Source of the DNA: Arcobacter cloacae
GTDB lineage: Bacteria; Campylobacterota; Campylobacteria; Campylobacterales; Arcobacteraceae
Direction: 5' to 3'
Length of the DNA stretch: 64,000 bases
Assembly: GCF_013201935.1 (NCBI RefSeq)
Contig: NZ_CP053833.1
Location: forward strand, 1 to 64,000
In this document: one piece after another, positions 53,797-63,250 of the stretch
Numbering within the stretch: position 1 is the stretch's first letter
How the letters are laid out: each line of letters starts with the position of its first letter
Made by a program: the position numbers and the translations under genes
Notes under the pieces: generated by a model
Told to the model about the DNA's origin: nothing
Seen by the model: only the letters and a program-made list of their open reading frames with translations
The model's database searches: none

Positions 53797-54758
53797 TATT
53801 TTATTCCAGCTTCAATTAGATCATGAATATGTAACACACCAATTAATTTGTCATTTTCATCAGTAACAATCAAAAGTTGAATTTTGTAGTTTTCAATAAT
53901 TTGTAGTGCATCACTTGCCAATATTTCTTTATTTTTGAGAGTTTTAGGGTTTTTTGTTGCTATATCTTCTACTTTACAATCCATAGAGAAGTTATCTTTC
54001 ATCAAAGCTCTTCTTAAATCTCCATCACTTAATAGTGCAATTACTTTTTTATTTTCATCTTCAATGATTACACTACCTAATCTTCCTTCACTCATTACTA
54101 AAATCGCATCTTTTAATTTAGTTTCACGTGAAACTATTGGTAGATTATCTTTTTTTAATAAATCATCAACTTTTATAAAAAGTTTTTTTCCTAAACTTCC
54201 ACCTGGATGAAATGAAGCAAAATCCTCTTTTTTGAAATCTCTTTTTTTCATTAAACAAACAGCCAAAGCATCACCCATTGCCATTGTTAATGTTGTAGAT
54301 GAAGTAGGAGCTGTATCGAGTGGACAAGCTTCTTTATCTACATTTATATTGATAAATACATCTGAATATTTTGCTAATGTTGATTTTTCACTTTTTGCCA
54401 TAGCAATTAAAGGAATATTAAATCTTTTTAAATGGGGTAAAATTTGAACTAATTCTTCACTCTCTCCACTATATGAGATTCCAAGAACAATATCCTCTTT
54501 TCCTATCATTCCCAAATCTCCATGCATAGCTTCAGTTGGATGAAGGAAAAAAGAGCTTGTTCCTGTACTTGCAAGGGTTGCAGCTATTTTACTTCCAACA
54601 AGTCCAGATTTTCCAACTCCAGTTACAATCAATTTACCCTTAGAGTTGATAATCAACTCTATAGCTTTTTCAATGTCAAATGATATTTTATTAGCTGCTT
54701 TTTCTAACTCATAAGCTTCTGTTAATAAAACCTCTTTAACAATTTGTTTGAAATCCAT
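53796..54758 (-). CDS. kdsD: Arabinose-5-phosphate isomerase (KdsD)
   Basis: KdsD makes D-arabinose 5-phosphate for the lipopolysaccharide sugar Kdo. The 320-residue protein has an N-terminal SIS domain (GVGKSGLVGSKIAATL near 48, LHPTEAMHGDLGMI near 73, ISYSGES near 94) and two C-terminal CBS domains (about 205-260 and 270-320), as is typical. It is 9 bases downstream of rnj and overlaps rluB. No other Kdo gene is nearby. Confidence 0.92.
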   Translation of the reverse strand: MDFKQIVKEVLLTEAYELEKAANKISFDIEKAIELIINSKGKLIVTGVGKSGLVGSKIAATLASTGTSSFFLHPTEAMHGDLGMIGKEDIVLGISYSGESEELVQILPHLKRFNIPLIAMAKSEKSTLAKYSDVFININVDKEACPLDTAPTSSTTLTMAMGDALAVCLMKKRDFKKEDFASFHPGGSLGKKLFIKVDDLLKKDNLPIVSRETKLKDAILVMSEGRLGSVIIEDENKKVIALLSDGDLRRALMKDNFSMDCKVEDIATKNPKTLKNKEILASDALQIIENYKIQLLIVTDENDKLIGVLHIHDLIEAGIK

Positions 54759-54767
54759 TATTATTCC

Positions 54768-56699
54768 TTATTGAACAAAAATTGTTGGAACTATCATCGG
54801 GTATTTTTTATATTTTCTTGTACAATGTTTTCTTACAACTTTTCTTAATTCATCTTCTAAAATTCTATTGTTTTTAAGAATTCCAGGTTTTATATTTTCT
54901 AGGAAAATTGCTAATAAATCTTCAATCTCTTTTGAGAAATATTTATCTTGTTTATCAGAAACTAATCCAAAAGATGTAACTTTAGGTCTTTGTGCTAAAG
55001 TTCTATCATTTTCATTGATTTGAGCAACAATCATAACAATTCCTTCTTTAGCCATAGTTTGTCTATCAATGATTATATCATCAGCAATTTTATGATTTAA
55101 TTGGTTATCAATATAAACTTTTCCAGTTTTTACTGTTTTTACTTTTTTAAGATATTTTGGACTAATCTCAATTTGTTCACCATCACTCATAATATATACA
55201 TTTCTTTCTAACACACCACAATCAATACCTGTTTGACCATGTTTTAAAGCATGATTGTATTCACCATGAACAGGTAAGAAGAATTTAGGTTTAACTAGTC
55301 TTAACATAAGTTTTTGTTCTTCTTGTGCCGCATGTCCTGAAACGTGAATATCTGGATAATCTTGATAAGCAACTTTTGCACCAGCTTTTAAAAGATGATT
55401 AATAATCTCTGAAACACTAGCTTCATTTCCAGGAATTGCTTTTGCAGAAAGAATGATTTGGTCTTCAGGTTTTATTTTAATGTGTCTATGTTCATGTATA
55501 GCCATTCTATATAAAGCTGACATTGATTCACCTTGTGAACCAGTTGTAACTATTAAAACTTCTTTATCATTATATTTGTTTACTTCATGTGCTTCAATAA
55601 ATTGGTCTTTAGGAAATTTGATATACCCAAGACTCATTGCAATGTCAAGGTTTTTTTCCATAGAACGACCAATAACACAGATTTTTCTACCATAATAAAG
55701 TGCTTTTTCAATTGCTTGTGCAACTCTGTGAATATTAGAAGAAAAAGTTGACATAATAACTCTTCCTTTTGCATTTTGGAATATTCTATCAAAAGTTGGA
55801 CCTACAGTTTTTTCAGTTCTTGTAAAACCAGGAGCATGCGAATTTGTAGAATCTGATGTTAAAACCAAAACACCCTCTTCTCCATAATGAGCAAGTCTAT
55901 GTAAATCTGTTGGGAATCCATCAATTGGCGTATGGTCAATTTTAAAATCACCTGTATGAATCCAAGTTCCAGCTTCTGTTTTAACAGCAATACAAGATGA
56001 ATCAATAATTGAGTGAGTAACATGCATCCATTCAACTTCAAATCCACCTATTTTTATAGGAGTTCTTTTTTGAATAGCTCTAAAGTAAGCTCTATGTTCT
56101 CTCATTTTATGTTCATCAAATTTAGACCCTATCATTTCAAGTGGTAATGATGTTCCATAAACTGGGAATTGCATCTCTTTAAATAAGTATGGCATAGCAC
56201 CAATGTGATCCTCATGACCATGAGTAATAATAATACCAATAATCTTATCTTTTATCTCTCTTATATAGCTAAAATCAGGAATTAAAATGTCAACACCATG
56301 CATTTCTCCATCTGGAAAACTCATACCAACATCAATGATTAAAGCTTCAGTTTCAGTTTCAACAACCATCATGTTTCCACCAATCTCATTTAATCCACCA
56401 AGGGGAGTAATTCTAAGTTTAGCAGTAGTATTAAGATTTAATTTATAGTGTGGATTTAGTCTATCTCTATGTATCTTTTCATTTATTAAATAAGCTTTTT
56501 TTAAATCACTTATCCAACCTTCACCTTTTGCTTGATTTAACGTAGGATCTTTTGGAATTTTAGGTTTAGGTTTTCTTTTTTTGAAAGGAGGTTTTTTTGT
56601 TTCCCCTGATTCTGTATTTTGATTTTCATCATTTTGATTAGTAACTTGAGTTATCTCTGAGTTAACAACAATTTTTTCTTCGTTTTTAATTTCTTCCAT
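54768..56699 (-). CDS. rnj: Ribonuclease J
   Basis: RNase J is a metallo-beta-lactamase nuclease with 5'-3' exo and endo activity in mRNA decay and rRNA processing. The 643-residue protein has the metal motif THGHEDHIGAMP near 159-170, GTWIHTGDFKID and HVSGHAAQEEQ near 432, and beta-CASP features. The first about 100 residues (rich in Lys, Pro, Glu and Asn) are a basic extension typical of Campylobacterota RNase J and likely to bind RNA or a helicase partner. It overlaps rsmA by 14 bases. Confidence 0.95.
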   Translation of the reverse strand: MEEIKNEEKIVVNSEITQVTNQNDENQNTESGETKKPPFKKRKPKPKIPKDPTLNQAKGEGWISDLKKAYLINEKIHRDRLNPHYKLNLNTTAKLRITPLGGLNEIGGNMMVVETETEALIIDVGMSFPDGEMHGVDILIPDFSYIREIKDKIIGIIITHGHEDHIGAMPYLFKEMQFPVYGTSLPLEMIGSKFDEHKMREHRAYFRAIQKRTPIKIGGFEVEWMHVTHSIIDSSCIAVKTEAGTWIHTGDFKIDHTPIDGFPTDLHRLAHYGEEGVLVLTSDSTNSHAPGFTRTEKTVGPTFDRIFQNAKGRVIMSTFSSNIHRVAQAIEKALYYGRKICVIGRSMEKNLDIAMSLGYIKFPKDQFIEAHEVNKYNDKEVLIVTTGSQGESMSALYRMAIHEHRHIKIKPEDQIILSAKAIPGNEASVSEIINHLLKAGAKVAYQDYPDIHVSGHAAQEEQKLMLRLVKPKFFLPVHGEYNHALKHGQTGIDCGVLERNVYIMSDGEQIEISPKYLKKVKTVKTGKVYIDNQLNHKIADDIIIDRQTMAKEGIVMIVAQINENDRTLAQRPKVTSFGLVSDKQDKYFSKEIEDLLAIFLENIKPGILKNNRILEDELRKVVRKHCTRKYKKYPMIVPTIFVQ

Positions 56700-57480
56700 C
56701 TTTTACCTTTGTATACATTTGGCTATACAAAGACGAACTTACTTCATGAGGTCTAACATTATCATTAATATTTAATTCTTCATAAATTTTAGATATAAGA
56801 TTTTTATCTATTACTGATGTTAGATTTTTTGAAAGTTTTTTTCTTGGCTGCACAAAACATGCCTTTAAAAACTTATTAAAATCCTTATCAAGATATTTAT
56901 CCATATCTTTTTTTATATAAAGAATTGAAGAGATTATTTTTGGAGGTGGATCAAAAGATTCAGGTGGAACATCAAAAAGTATCTTTGAATCAACACTTAT
57001 TAATTCAGTGATTATCCCTAAAGATGAATATTCCTTATCATTGACTTTCGCAGTAAATTTTTCTGCTACCTCTTTTTGAACCATTACAATAATGTGTTCA
57101 CAATTTTTATCTTCAAATGCTCTTAATATAATATTCGTTGCAATATAGTATGGTAGATTTGCAATTAAGTCATATCTTCCATCATGAAGGCTTTTTTGCT
57201 TATCCCAAGCCTCTAAAACATCTGTGTGGATCAGTTTTAGTTTGCCCTCTTCTATTTGTATTGCAAATTTAGACTCTAAAATACCGATTAAATCAGTATC
57301 TACTTCATAAGCAGTTAAATCTTTGTACTTGACTAAATTTTTGGTCAAATCACCTAATCCAGGCCCAATTTCAACCACGTAATTATTGTTGTTGGGCATC
57401 GATTGGATGATTTTGTCCAAAATAGTCGTATCTTTTAAAAAGTTTTGTCCGTATTGTTTTTTTGCTTTTACTTTTTCCAT
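56686..57480 (-). CDS. rsmA: 16S rRNA dimethyladenosine transferase RsmA (KsgA)
   Basis: RsmA dimethylates two adenines near the 3' end of 16S rRNA. The 264-residue protein has QYGQNFLKD near 9-17, the SAM motif [11 protein letters not shown] near 36-46 and the catalytic NLPYYI near 108. It is the first gene of the minus-strand operon with rnj. The shared intergenic region with hisF is about 70 bases. Confidence 0.95.
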   Translation of the reverse strand: MEKVKAKKQYGQNFLKDTTILDKIIQSMPNNNNYVVEIGPGLGDLTKNLVKYKDLTAYEVDTDLIGILESKFAIQIEEGKLKLIHTDVLEAWDKQKSLHDGRYDLIANLPYYIATNIILRAFEDKNCEHIIVMVQKEVAEKFTAKVNDKEYSSLGIITELISVDSKILFDVPPESFDPPPKIISSILYIKKDMDKYLDKDFNKFLKACFVQPRKKLSKNLTSVIDKNLISKIYEELNINDNVRPHEVSSSLYSQMYTKVKDGRN

Positions 57481-57553
57481 AATTGGAAAGAGTATATCTG
57501 CTTTTAACTTACAATTAGATAAGATAATATCTAGTTATTATGAAGGATTTTAT

Positions 57554-58315
57554 TTGAGTAGTTTTGCAAAAAGAATAATACCATGTTTAGATGTTGATAA
57601 TGGAAGAGTAGTAAAAGGTGTAAATTTTGTAGGTTTAAGAGATGCAGGTGATCCTGTTGAAGTTGCAAAAAGATATAACGCAGAAGGTGCAGATGAACTT
57701 ACTTTTTTAGATATTACTGCTAGTCATGAAAATAGAGGAACAATCGTTGAAATCGTAAAAAAAGTTGCTCAAGAAGTTTTTATTCCTTTAACTGTAGGTG
57801 GAGGAATAAGAAAACTAGAAGATATTTACTCTTTATTAAATGTTGGTTGTGATAAGGTTTCTATAAATTCATCAGCTGTTACAAATCCAGATTTGATAAA
57901 TGAAAGCTCAAAAAGATTTGGTTCACAATGTATAGTTGTTGCAATTGATGTAAAAAGAGTAAGCGACGGTTCTTATCATGTATTTGTAAAAGGGGGACGT
58001 GAAGATACAGGTCTTGACGCACTTGCTTGGGCAAAAGAGGTTTATGATAGGGGTGCAGGTGAAATACTTTTAACTTCTATGGATACAGATGGGGCTAAAA
58101 CTGGATTTGAGTTAAATATAACAGGACAAATTTCAAAACTTGTAGATATTCCAGTTATTGCAAGTGGAGGTGCTGGAACTATGGAGCATATAAAAGAGGC
58201 TTTTGAATGTGGTGCAAGTGCGGCATTAGCAGCTTCTATCTTTCACTTTAAAGAGATAGATATTATGGATTTAAAACGATATTTAAAAAATAATAATATA
58301 CCAGTAAGGATTTAA
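57554..58315 (+). CDS. hisF: Imidazole glycerol phosphate synthase subunit HisF
   Basis: HisF is the cyclase of histidine synthesis. From the TTG start (57554; AAGGA 6 bases upstream) the 253-residue protein begins [22 protein letters not shown], with the catalytic Asp residues in CLDVDN (D11) and VAIDVKR (about D130), and (TIM) barrel phosphate-site motifs VGGGIR near 81 and ASGGAGT near 202. The longer frame reaching 57386 adds unrelated residues and is rejected. It is followed by the SIMPL gene after 1 base. Confidence 0.92.
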   Translation: MSSFAKRIIPCLDVDNGRVVKGVNFVGLRDAGDPVEVAKRYNAEGADELTFLDITASHENRGTIVEIVKKVAQEVFIPLTVGGGIRKLEDIYSLLNVGCDKVSINSSAVTNPDLINESSKRFGSQCIVVAIDVKRVSDGSYHVFVKGGREDTGLDALAWAKEVYDRGAGEILLTSMDTDGAKTGFELNITGQISKLVDIPVIASGGAGTMEHIKEAFECGASAALAASIFHFKEIDIMDLKRYLKNNNIPVRI

Positions 58316-58316
58316 A

Positions 58317-59015
58317 ATGCTAAAAAAAAGCAAAATTTTATTTACAACATTGTTACTACCAATTTTAAGTTTTTCTTATGAGTTAGAGTTTAGCAAAAGT
58401 TTTTCACAAGTTGTTAATCCTGATTTATTAACAACAAATATAAATATTAATATTGAAAAAAAAGATGAAAATAAAATCAATATGGATATAGAAAAATTTA
58501 ATGATTTTATAAAAGAGAATAAAAATATAATCATAAAAAATGGAAGTTATAATTTAAGTCCTAAATATAAATATTATGACAATAAGCAAGAATTTGTAGG
58601 ATATGTTGGGAGTTTAAGGTATACAGCTGAATCTAAAGATGCAAAAGAATTAAATACTTTTTTAAATGAATTAATTGCTTTAAAAGACAAATCAAAATCA
58701 GATGATGTGAAACTAAATATTTCAAATATCTCTTGGAGAATTAGTGACGAAGTACAAAATCAAAAGTTTGATGAGTTAAGATTAGAATCTATAAAATGGA
58801 TAGAATCTTATGCAAAAGAGTTATCTTCAAGCTTAGCTAAAAATTGCGAAACGAAAAAAATTAATATAAATGAAGTAAATGGAATAATGCCTATTTATGC
58901 AAGAAATGAGATGGCTTTATCATCTACAATGTCAAAAGCAGTTGCTGATGTTGCACCAATTAGTAGTGAACAAACAATTACAGTAAATCCATATTTTTTA
59001 TTGGAATGTAAATGA
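58317..59015 (+). CDS. SIMPL (DUF541) domain periplasmic protein
   Basis: The 232-residue protein has an N-terminal signal peptide (about 1-20; KILFTTLLLPILSFSYE) and a SIMPL-like domain with the expected strand-rich, Asn/Lys-rich pattern (VNPDLLTTNINI, NIEKKDENKINMDIEKFNDF). SIMPL proteins are secreted or periplasmic; molecular function is unsettled, and links to envelope homeostasis are only suggestive. The domain call is by overall pattern. Its stop overlaps the next gene (ATGA). Confidence 0.7.
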   Translation: MLKKSKILFTTLLLPILSFSYELEFSKSFSQVVNPDLLTTNININIEKKDENKINMDIEKFNDFIKENKNIIIKNGSYNLSPKYKYYDNKQEFVGYVGSLRYTAESKDAKELNTFLNELIALKDKSKSDDVKLNISNISWRISDEVQNQKFDELRLESIKWIESYAKELSSSLAKNCETKKININEVNGIMPIYARNEMALSSTMSKAVADVAPISSEQTITVNPYFLLECK

Positions 59016-59548
59016 TATTAAGTGCTGGAAGAAATGAAACTTTTCCATTTGCTCATCCAATTGGAGTAGGATTAATTGAAAGTACAATAAATCTTACAAG
59101 ATTATGTTTATTTAATAAACCTGATTTTTTACTTTTTATTGGAAGTGCGGGAAGTTACGGTAACCACAAAATTTTCGATATTGTAGAGTCAAAAAGAGCT
59201 TCAAATATTGAATTAGGATTTTTAACACAAAGTGCATACACTCCACTTGATAATGTACTTGAATCAGAAAATAAATTTGCTAGAAATGATACTATTGTTA
59301 ATAGCTCAAATTATATATCAACAAATGAAAAACTTTGCAAAGAGTATTTAGAGTATGGAGTTGGAATTGAAAATATGGAGTTTTTTTCAATTTTAAGTGT
59401 TGCAAAAGAGTTTGAAATTCCAGTTGCTGGAATATTTGTAATAACAAACTATACAAATGAAAATGCCCATGAAGATTTTATAAAAAATCACAAAGAGGCG
59501 ATGGAAAAATTAACAAATTATTTAATTGAAAAAAATATTATAAAATAG
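59012..59548 (+). CDS. Nucleoside phosphorylase-I family protein (short)
   Basis: The 178-residue protein matches part of the purine nucleoside phosphorylase/MTAN fold: [10 protein letters not shown] near 41-50 (phosphate/ribose loop) and [21 protein letters not shown] near 119-138, a strand-helix with the ribose-binding ENME, followed by GIFVITN. Normal enzymes are about 230-300 residues, so this is a short form, and a catalytic role is uncertain. It is coupled to the SIMPL gene by a 4-base overlap and precedes rlmN by 10 bases. Confidence 0.7.
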   Translation: MILSAGRNETFPFAHPIGVGLIESTINLTRLCLFNKPDFLLFIGSAGSYGNHKIFDIVESKRASNIELGFLTQSAYTPLDNVLESENKFARNDTIVNSSNYISTNEKLCKEYLEYGVGIENMEFFSILSVAKEFEIPVAGIFVITNYTNENAHEDFIKNHKEAMEKLTNYLIEKNIIK

Positions 59549-59558
59549 AAAGAAGAAA

Positions 59559-60641
59559 ATGGCAAAAGAAGGATTACCATCTATATATGATTACACATTA
59601 GATGAATTAAAAGAAAAATTAAAACCCTCATTTAGAGCGAAACAAGTTTATAATTGGCTTTATAAAAAGTATGCAAGTTCTTATGATGAGATGAAAAATA
59701 TACCAAAAGATTTAATAGAAGACTTAAAAGCAAACTATCCAATTGATGTGATGGAAATTGTGAAAAAAGAGCAAAGTATCGATGGAAGCATAAAATATCT
59801 TTTTAAATTAAGAGATAATCATACAGTTGAAGCTGTTTTACTTTTGATGAAAGATAAGAAAAAAGATGAAGATGGAAATATTGTAAGAAGTGAAAAATAT
59901 ACTGTTTGTATCTCTTCTCAAGTTGGATGTAAAGTTGGATGTAGTTTTTGTTTAACGGCAAAAGGTGGATTTGTTAGAAATCTTACAGTTGGAGAGTATA
60001 TTGCTCAAATTGTAAATATAAAAAGAGATAACGATATTGCTGAAAATAAAGCTTTAAATATCGTTTATATGGGAATGGGTGAACCCCTTGATAACTTTGA
60101 TAACTTCACTAAAGCAGTAGAAATCTTTTCGGAACTTGATGGTTTAGCAATTAGTAGAAGAAGACAAACAGTTTCAACTTCAGGAATTGCAAGTAAAATC
60201 AAAAAACTTGGTGAAAAAGATTTACAAATTCAATTGGCAATTTCACTTCATGCCGTTGATGATGAATTAAGAAGCGAATTAATTCCTATGAATAAAGCTT
60301 ACAATATTGCTTCTATTATTGAAGCTGTTAAGGCATTTCCTGTGGATACAAGAAAAAAAGTTATGTTTGAATATTTAGTTATTAAAGATAAAAATGACTC
60401 GATTGATGCTGCAAAAAAACTTGTAAAACTTCTAAATGGTATTCAAGCAAAAGTAAATTTAATCTATTTTAATCCATATCCAGGAACAACATATCAAAGA
60501 CCAAGTGTAGAAGATATGATGAGATTTAAAGATTATCTAAATGAAAAGAGCGTGATTTGTACTATTAGAGAATCAAAAGGTTTAGATATTAGTGCTGCTT
60601 GTGGGCAATTAAAAGAAAAGGAAGCAAATGGACATTCTTGA
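59559..60641 (+). CDS. rlmN: Dual-specificity 23S rRNA/tRNA methyltransferase RlmN
   Basis: RlmN is a radical-SAM enzyme that methylates C2 of adenine 2503 in 23S rRNA and A37 in some tRNAs. The 360-residue protein has the radical-SAM motif C124-x3-C128-x2-C131, [10 protein letters not shown] near 168, and the two further cysteines (near C117 and at about residue 347 in SAACGQL) needed for the mechanism. A small membrane protein gene begins inside its last codons. The start follows AGAAAG. Confidence 0.94.
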   Translation: MAKEGLPSIYDYTLDELKEKLKPSFRAKQVYNWLYKKYASSYDEMKNIPKDLIEDLKANYPIDVMEIVKKEQSIDGSIKYLFKLRDNHTVEAVLLLMKDKKKDEDGNIVRSEKYTVCISSQVGCKVGCSFCLTAKGGFVRNLTVGEYIAQIVNIKRDNDIAENKALNIVYMGMGEPLDNFDNFTKAVEIFSELDGLAISRRRQTVSTSGIASKIKKLGEKDLQIQLAISLHAVDDELRSELIPMNKAYNIASIIEAVKAFPVDTRKKVMFEYLVIKDKNDSIDAAKKLVKLLNGIQAKVNLIYFNPYPGTTYQRPSVEDMMRFKDYLNEKSVICTIRESKGLDISAACGQLKEKEANGHS

Positions 60642-60729
60642 AATATCATTATTAATATTTATAGTTGTTGTGGTTATCGTTTCAGGCGTAGGATTTTATA
60701 TTTATAATAAAAAAGAAGAGGAGAAATAA
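60628..60729 (+). CDS. Small membrane protein, 33 aa
   Basis: ATG at 60628 with an AAAAGGA site upstream opens a 33-codon frame that overlaps the end of rlmN by 14 bases and stops 4 bases before gltX. Residues 6-26 form one membrane segment rich in Ile, Val and Leu, followed by a charged tail (YNKKEEEK). Tight spacing on both sides and a good ribosome site argue for a real gene. No family recognised. Confidence 0.6.
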   Translation: MDILEISLLIFIVVVVIVSGVGFYIYNKKEEEK

Positions 60730-60733
60730 TTTA

Positions 60734-62143
60734 ATGGCAGTAACAAGATTTGCACCAAGTCCAACAGGGTATTTACATATTGGAGGACTTAGAACTTCAC
60801 TTTATAGTTATTTATGGGCAAGAAAAACTGGTGGAGAATTTAGACTTAGAATCGAAGATACAGATTTAGCAAGAAATAGTGAAGAAGCAATGAAAGCAAT
60901 TATTAATGCTTTTGATTGGGTTGGATTGAATTATGATGGTGAAGTATTATATCAATCACAAAGAACAGATATTTATAAAGTATATATAGAAAAACTTTTA
61001 GAAAATGGAAATGCTTATAAATGTTATATGAGTAAAGAAGAGCTTGATGCATTAAGAGCATCTCAAGAAGCAGCAAAACAAAATCCAAGATATGATGGAA
61101 CGTGGAGACCTGAAGAGGGAAAAATTTTACCACAAATCCCAGAAGGAATTGAACCTGTAATTAGAATAAAAGCTCCTACAACTGGAACTATTGAATTTGA
61201 AGATGGGGTAAAAGGTAGCATGAAGTTTGATGCTAACCAAGTTGATGATTTTGTAATTGCAAGAAGCAATGGAATGCCAACATATAACTTTGTTGTTGCT
61301 ATTGATGATGCATTAATGGGAATGACAGATGTAATAAGAGGTGATGATCACTTATCAAATACTCCAAAACAAATAGTTGTTTATAATGCTTTAGGATTTA
61401 AAGTTCCTAAATTCTATCACGTACCAATGATAAACAATCCAGAAGGTAAAAAACTATCTAAAAGAGATGGTGCTATGGACGTTATGGATTATAAAAATCA
61501 AGGATATTTACCAGAAGCATTACTTAACTTTTTAGTAAGACTTGGTTGGTCAAATGGTGACCAAGAGATTTTTTCAATGGAAGAGATGTTAGAACTGTTT
61601 GACCCTTCTAATATAAATAAATCAGCATCAGCATATAATGCAGAAAAACTTTTGTGGTTAAATAGTGAATATATAAAAGCAGTTTCAAATGATAGATTAA
61701 TTGAAGAGTTAAAGTTTTTTGATTTAGATTTATCGCATCATCCAAAAAGAACAGAACTTTTAGATTTAGCAAAACAAAGAGCACAAACTTTAGTTGAATT
61801 AAAAAAATCAATTACAGATATTATAGATGTTCCAACTACTTATGAAGAAGCAGGAGTTAAAAAGTTTGTTAAAGAAGATACAAAAGAGTTTTTAGAAAAA
61901 TATTTAGTTTTATTAGAACAAAATAAAGATAACTTGTATGATGCATTAAAGGTTGAAGAGATAACAAAACCTTTTATAAATGAAAATGGATTAAAATTCC
62001 CTCAATTATTTCAGCCAATTAGACTTGCATTAACAGGTGGAACACAAGCTCCTTCTGTTTATGATATCATTGCAATCCTTGGTTTTAACGAGGTTTCAAC
62101 AAGATTAAAAGAGGCTTTAAAAAGAAATTTTCAAAATACTTGA
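60734..62143 (+). CDS. gltX: Glutamyl-tRNA synthetase
   Basis: GltX charges tRNA(Glu), and in bacteria with GatCAB can also misacylate tRNA(Gln). The 469-residue class I enzyme has SPTGYLHIGGLRTSLY near 8-23 (HIGH-type), and KKLSKRDGAM near 238-247 (KMSKS-type). Campylobacterota often carry two GltX copies, one for tRNA(Gln); which this is cannot be told. It is the last gene of the hisF-rlmN run. The hairpin TGATTATT/AATAATCA at about 62142-62161 may end it. Confidence 0.95.
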   Translation: MAVTRFAPSPTGYLHIGGLRTSLYSYLWARKTGGEFRLRIEDTDLARNSEEAMKAIINAFDWVGLNYDGEVLYQSQRTDIYKVYIEKLLENGNAYKCYMSKEELDALRASQEAAKQNPRYDGTWRPEEGKILPQIPEGIEPVIRIKAPTTGTIEFEDGVKGSMKFDANQVDDFVIARSNGMPTYNFVVAIDDALMGMTDVIRGDDHLSNTPKQIVVYNALGFKVPKFYHVPMINNPEGKKLSKRDGAMDVMDYKNQGYLPEALLNFLVRLGWSNGDQEIFSMEEMLELFDPSNINKSASAYNAEKLLWLNSEYIKAVSNDRLIEELKFFDLDLSHHPKRTELLDLAKQRAQTLVELKKSITDIIDVPTTYEEAGVKKFVKEDTKEFLEKYLVLLEQNKDNLYDALKVEEITKPFINENGLKFPQLFQPIRLALTGGTQAPSVYDIIAILGFNEVSTRLKEALKRNFQNT

Positions 62144-62196
62144 TTATTTGAAAATAATCAGGCATAATGTCTATACTTTTATAAAGGATAGAATAG

Positions 62197-62463
62197 ATGA
62201 ACATTTACGTAGGTAATTTATCATACAGAATGAATGATAATGAGTTAGAAGGAATCTTCGCAAAATTTGGTGCAGTGAAAAGTGCAAAAGTAATCATGGA
62301 TAAAGAAACAGGAAAATCTAAAGGATTTGGTTTCGTTGAAATGGCAGAAGCATCAGCTGGAGCTTCAGCAATCGAAGCTTTAAATGGTAACGATTGTGAA
62401 GGTAGAACGTTAAGAGTTAACGAAGCTAAACCTAGAGAAGAAAGACCAAGAAGACAATTCTAA
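62197..62463 (+). CDS. RRM-domain RNA-binding protein
   Basis: The 88-residue protein is a single RNA recognition motif with RNP2 (NIYVGNLSY at 2-10) and RNP1 (KGFGFVEM near 46-53) and a short basic tail (PREERPRRQF). Such small RRM proteins occur in cyanobacteria and Campylobacterota and probably bind mRNA or assist cold adaptation. It is monocistronic, with AAAGGA before the start, and a strong terminator follows. Confidence 0.9.
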   Translation: MNIYVGNLSYRMNDNELEGIFAKFGAVKSAKVIMDKETGKSKGFGFVEMAEASAGASAIEALNGNDCEGRTLRVNEAKPREERPRRQF

Positions 62464-62472
62464 TTTAAGTTT

Positions 62473-62495
62473 AAGTAGTGTTTTTAACACTACTT
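62473..62495 (+). terminator. Rho-independent terminator of the RRM gene
   Basis: AAGTAGTGTT (62473-62482), loop TTT, AACACTACTT (62486-62495), then T-rich. A strong hairpin. Confidence 0.88.
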
Positions 62496-62587
62496 TCTTA
62501 AAATGCATATTTTAACTTTTTTTAAGTTACCCAGAAAATCCCCGAAATATAATGAATAACTGCTCCTTAAAAGATTAAGGAAATTGA

Positions 62588-63250
62588 ATGAAGATTTTGC
62601 TATTAGAAGATGATTTAATTTTGAATGAGATTATCGAAGAGCATTTAGTTTTACAAGATAATGATGTGATTTCCACATTTAGTGGGTATGAAGCTCAAAA
62701 TTATCTATATTCTGAAACCTTTGATTTATTACTTTTAGATGTAAATGTTCCTGATATAAACGGATTTGAGTTATTAAAAGAGTTAAGAGCTCAAAATATA
62801 AAAACACCAGCCATATTTATAACATCTTTAAATATGGCTGATGATATGCAAAAAGGTTTTGAAAGTGGTTGTGATGACTATATAAAAAAGCCTTTTGATT
62901 TAAAAGAATTAGACTTACGAATAAACAATATTAAAAGATTTTTTAATATTTCTCCCCAAAACATAACAATTATTGATGAGAAAATATCTTTAGATAATGA
63001 AAACTTAACAATTATTACTGAAAATAAAAAGATTCAAATTACAAAAAAAGAGAGTGAAGTTTTATTATATTTAATAAAAAACTGTTCAAAAATAGTAAGT
63101 ATAGAAGAATTAACACTTAATCTTTGGGCATATGTAGATAGTCCTACTGCTTCGACCATAAGAACTTATATAAAAAATCTAAGAAAATTTATTGGTGAAG
63201 ATAAAATAAGTAATATAAGAGGAGTTGGTTATCGATTTAACAAGAAGTGA
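62588..63250 (+). CDS. OmpR-family response regulator
   Basis: The 220-residue protein has a receiver domain with LLEDD at 5-9, phospho-acceptor D51 in LLLDVNVPDINGF and KKPF near 102, and a C-terminal winged helix with ASTIRTYIKNLRKFIG and GVGYRF. It is followed by an overlapping histidine kinase gene, so the pair forms a two-component system. Its targets are unknown. AAGGAA precedes the ATG. Confidence 0.9.
   Translation: MKILLLEDDLILNEIIEEHLVLQDNDVISTFSGYEAQNYLYSETFDLLLLDVNVPDINGFELLKELRAQNIKTPAIFITSLNMADDMQKGFESGCDDYIKKPFDLKELDLRINNIKRFFNISPQNITIIDEKISLDNENLTIITENKKIQITKKESEVLLYLIKNCSKIVSIEELTLNLWAYVDSPTASTIRTYIKNLRKFIGEDKISNIRGVGYRFNKK

Noticed and set aside
57386-57553. Longer N terminus of HisF
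   Set aside because: It overlaps the rsmA start on the other strand and does not resemble HisF; the TTG at 57554 has a ribosome site.
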